This document shows positions 5,063 through 5,197 of a DNA stretch of 5,197 bases, piece after piece (within the stretch, counting starts at the first letter, position 1; every line of letters starts with the position of its first letter). The notes under the pieces are model-generated. The model made no database searches, was not told the origin of the DNA, and saw only the letters and a program-made list of their open reading frames with translations. A program made the position numbers and the translations under genes. The stretch covers positions 1 to 5,197 of the forward strand of contig JAFIEC010000022.1 in the NCBI GenBank assembly GCA_020832725.1. The letters run 5' to 3'. The DNA comes from Paracoccaceae bacterium. GTDB lineage: Bacteria; Pseudomonadota; Alphaproteobacteria; Rhodobacterales; Rhodobacteraceae.

Positions 5063-5197
5063 ATGCTGCGGCTTGTGGCGCTGGTGCTGCCGCTGGCGGG
5101 GCTTGCGGCCGGGGTGGCTGCGGGCCTGGCGCTGCGCCCCCCCCCCCCCCCCCCCCCCGGCGGGGGGGGGGGGCCCCCCCCCCCCCCCCCCCCCCCC
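5063..5197 (+). CDS. fliL: Probable FliL-family protein (N-terminus only, running into artefact)
   Basis: The ATG at 5063, ten bases after the flgH stop, opens a frame whose first 24 residues are almost entirely hydrophobic: MLRLVALVLP then LAGLAAGVAAGLALRP. This looks like the single N-terminal membrane helix of FliL, a stator-associated inner-membrane protein, ending in the Gly-rich GL-LRP pattern seen in Rhodobacterales relatives. Only bases to about 5136 are believable; beyond that the frame reads through homopolymer C and G and encodes meaningless proline and glycine runs. AGG at 5051-5053, overlapping the flgH stop, is a possible weak ribosome site. The identification rests on the helix, its start and the position after flgH; another small membrane protein cannot be excluded from so little sequence. 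Confidence 0.6.
   Translation, partial: MLRLVALVLPLAGLAAGVAAGLALRPPPPPPPGGGGGPPPPPPPP
5137..5197. other. C/G homopolymer tail, probable sequencing or assembly artefact
   Basis: The sequence becomes C22 (5137-5158), GG, C, G12 (5162-5173) and C24 (5174-5197) up to the window end. No A or T occurs after 5132. Such blocks are typical of low-quality read ends retained at a contig edge and are out of character with the preceding coding sequence, which is GC-rich but not homopolymeric. It should not be interpreted as a coding or structural element. Confidence 0.85.

Noticed and set aside
5137..5197. G-quadruplex/i-motif or hairpin at the window end
   Set aside because: The pure C and G blocks are best explained as an artefact at a sequence end; there is no flanking sequence on the far side to show that they are genuine.
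1..5197. A hidden defence system, mobile element, CRISPR array or RNA gene
   Set aside because: Every stretch longer than 104 bases is covered by a recognisable flagellar gene. The gaps contain no terminal inverted repeats, spacer-repeat pattern, tRNA-like fold or rRNA motif that I could see.

Overview
This window is part of a chromosomal flagellar gene cluster from a very GC-rich alphaproteobacterium, most likely a member of the Rhodobacterales (Rhodobacter/Paracoccus/roseobacter type). The reasons are the near-universal G or C at third codon positions, the gene order fliI < > flgB-flgC-fliE-fliQ-flgF-flgG-flgA-flgH-fliL, and the style of several proteins: FlgG with an NTTAY motif, a short FlgA, and FlgH followed directly by a FliL-like gene. 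The taxonomic call is inference from layout and protein character, not from a marker gene.

Layout. Positions 1-729 (minus strand) hold the first 243 codons of fliI, the flagellar export ATPase, cut off by the window edge. Positions 730-833 are a 104-base divergent intergenic region that must carry the signals for both directions. It contains the one clearly AT-richer patch in the window, a small inverted repeat and an imperfect tandem repeat. From 834 to the end, all genes lie on the plus strand: flgB (834-1211), flgC (1220-1621), fliE (1636-1932), fliQ (1934-2200), flgF (2204-2932), flgG (3013-3798), flgA (3798-4289), flgH (4312-5052) and the first codons of a probable fliL (from 5063). Spacing is 1-22 bases or a 1-base overlap everywhere except the 80-base gap before flgG, so this reads as one operon, possibly with an internal signal before flgG.

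How the genes work together. FliI powers delivery of subunits to the export gate, of which FliQ is a membrane component. FliE joins the MS ring to the rod. FlgB, FlgC, FlgF and FlgG build the proximal and distal rod. FlgA is the periplasmic chaperone for P-ring assembly and FlgH is the L-ring lipoprotein in the outer membrane. FliL would sit next to the stator. The window therefore encodes most of the path from the export gate through the rod to the outer-membrane bushing.

The last ~61 bases (5137-5197) are pure C/G homopolymer blocks and look like a sequencing or contig-end artefact, not biology. I found no RNA genes, mobile elements, CRISPR arrays or defence genes. I see no undescribed system here; the points worth a second look are modest: the divergent promoter region, a diverged motif in FlgB, the flgF-flgG gap and the terminal artefact.
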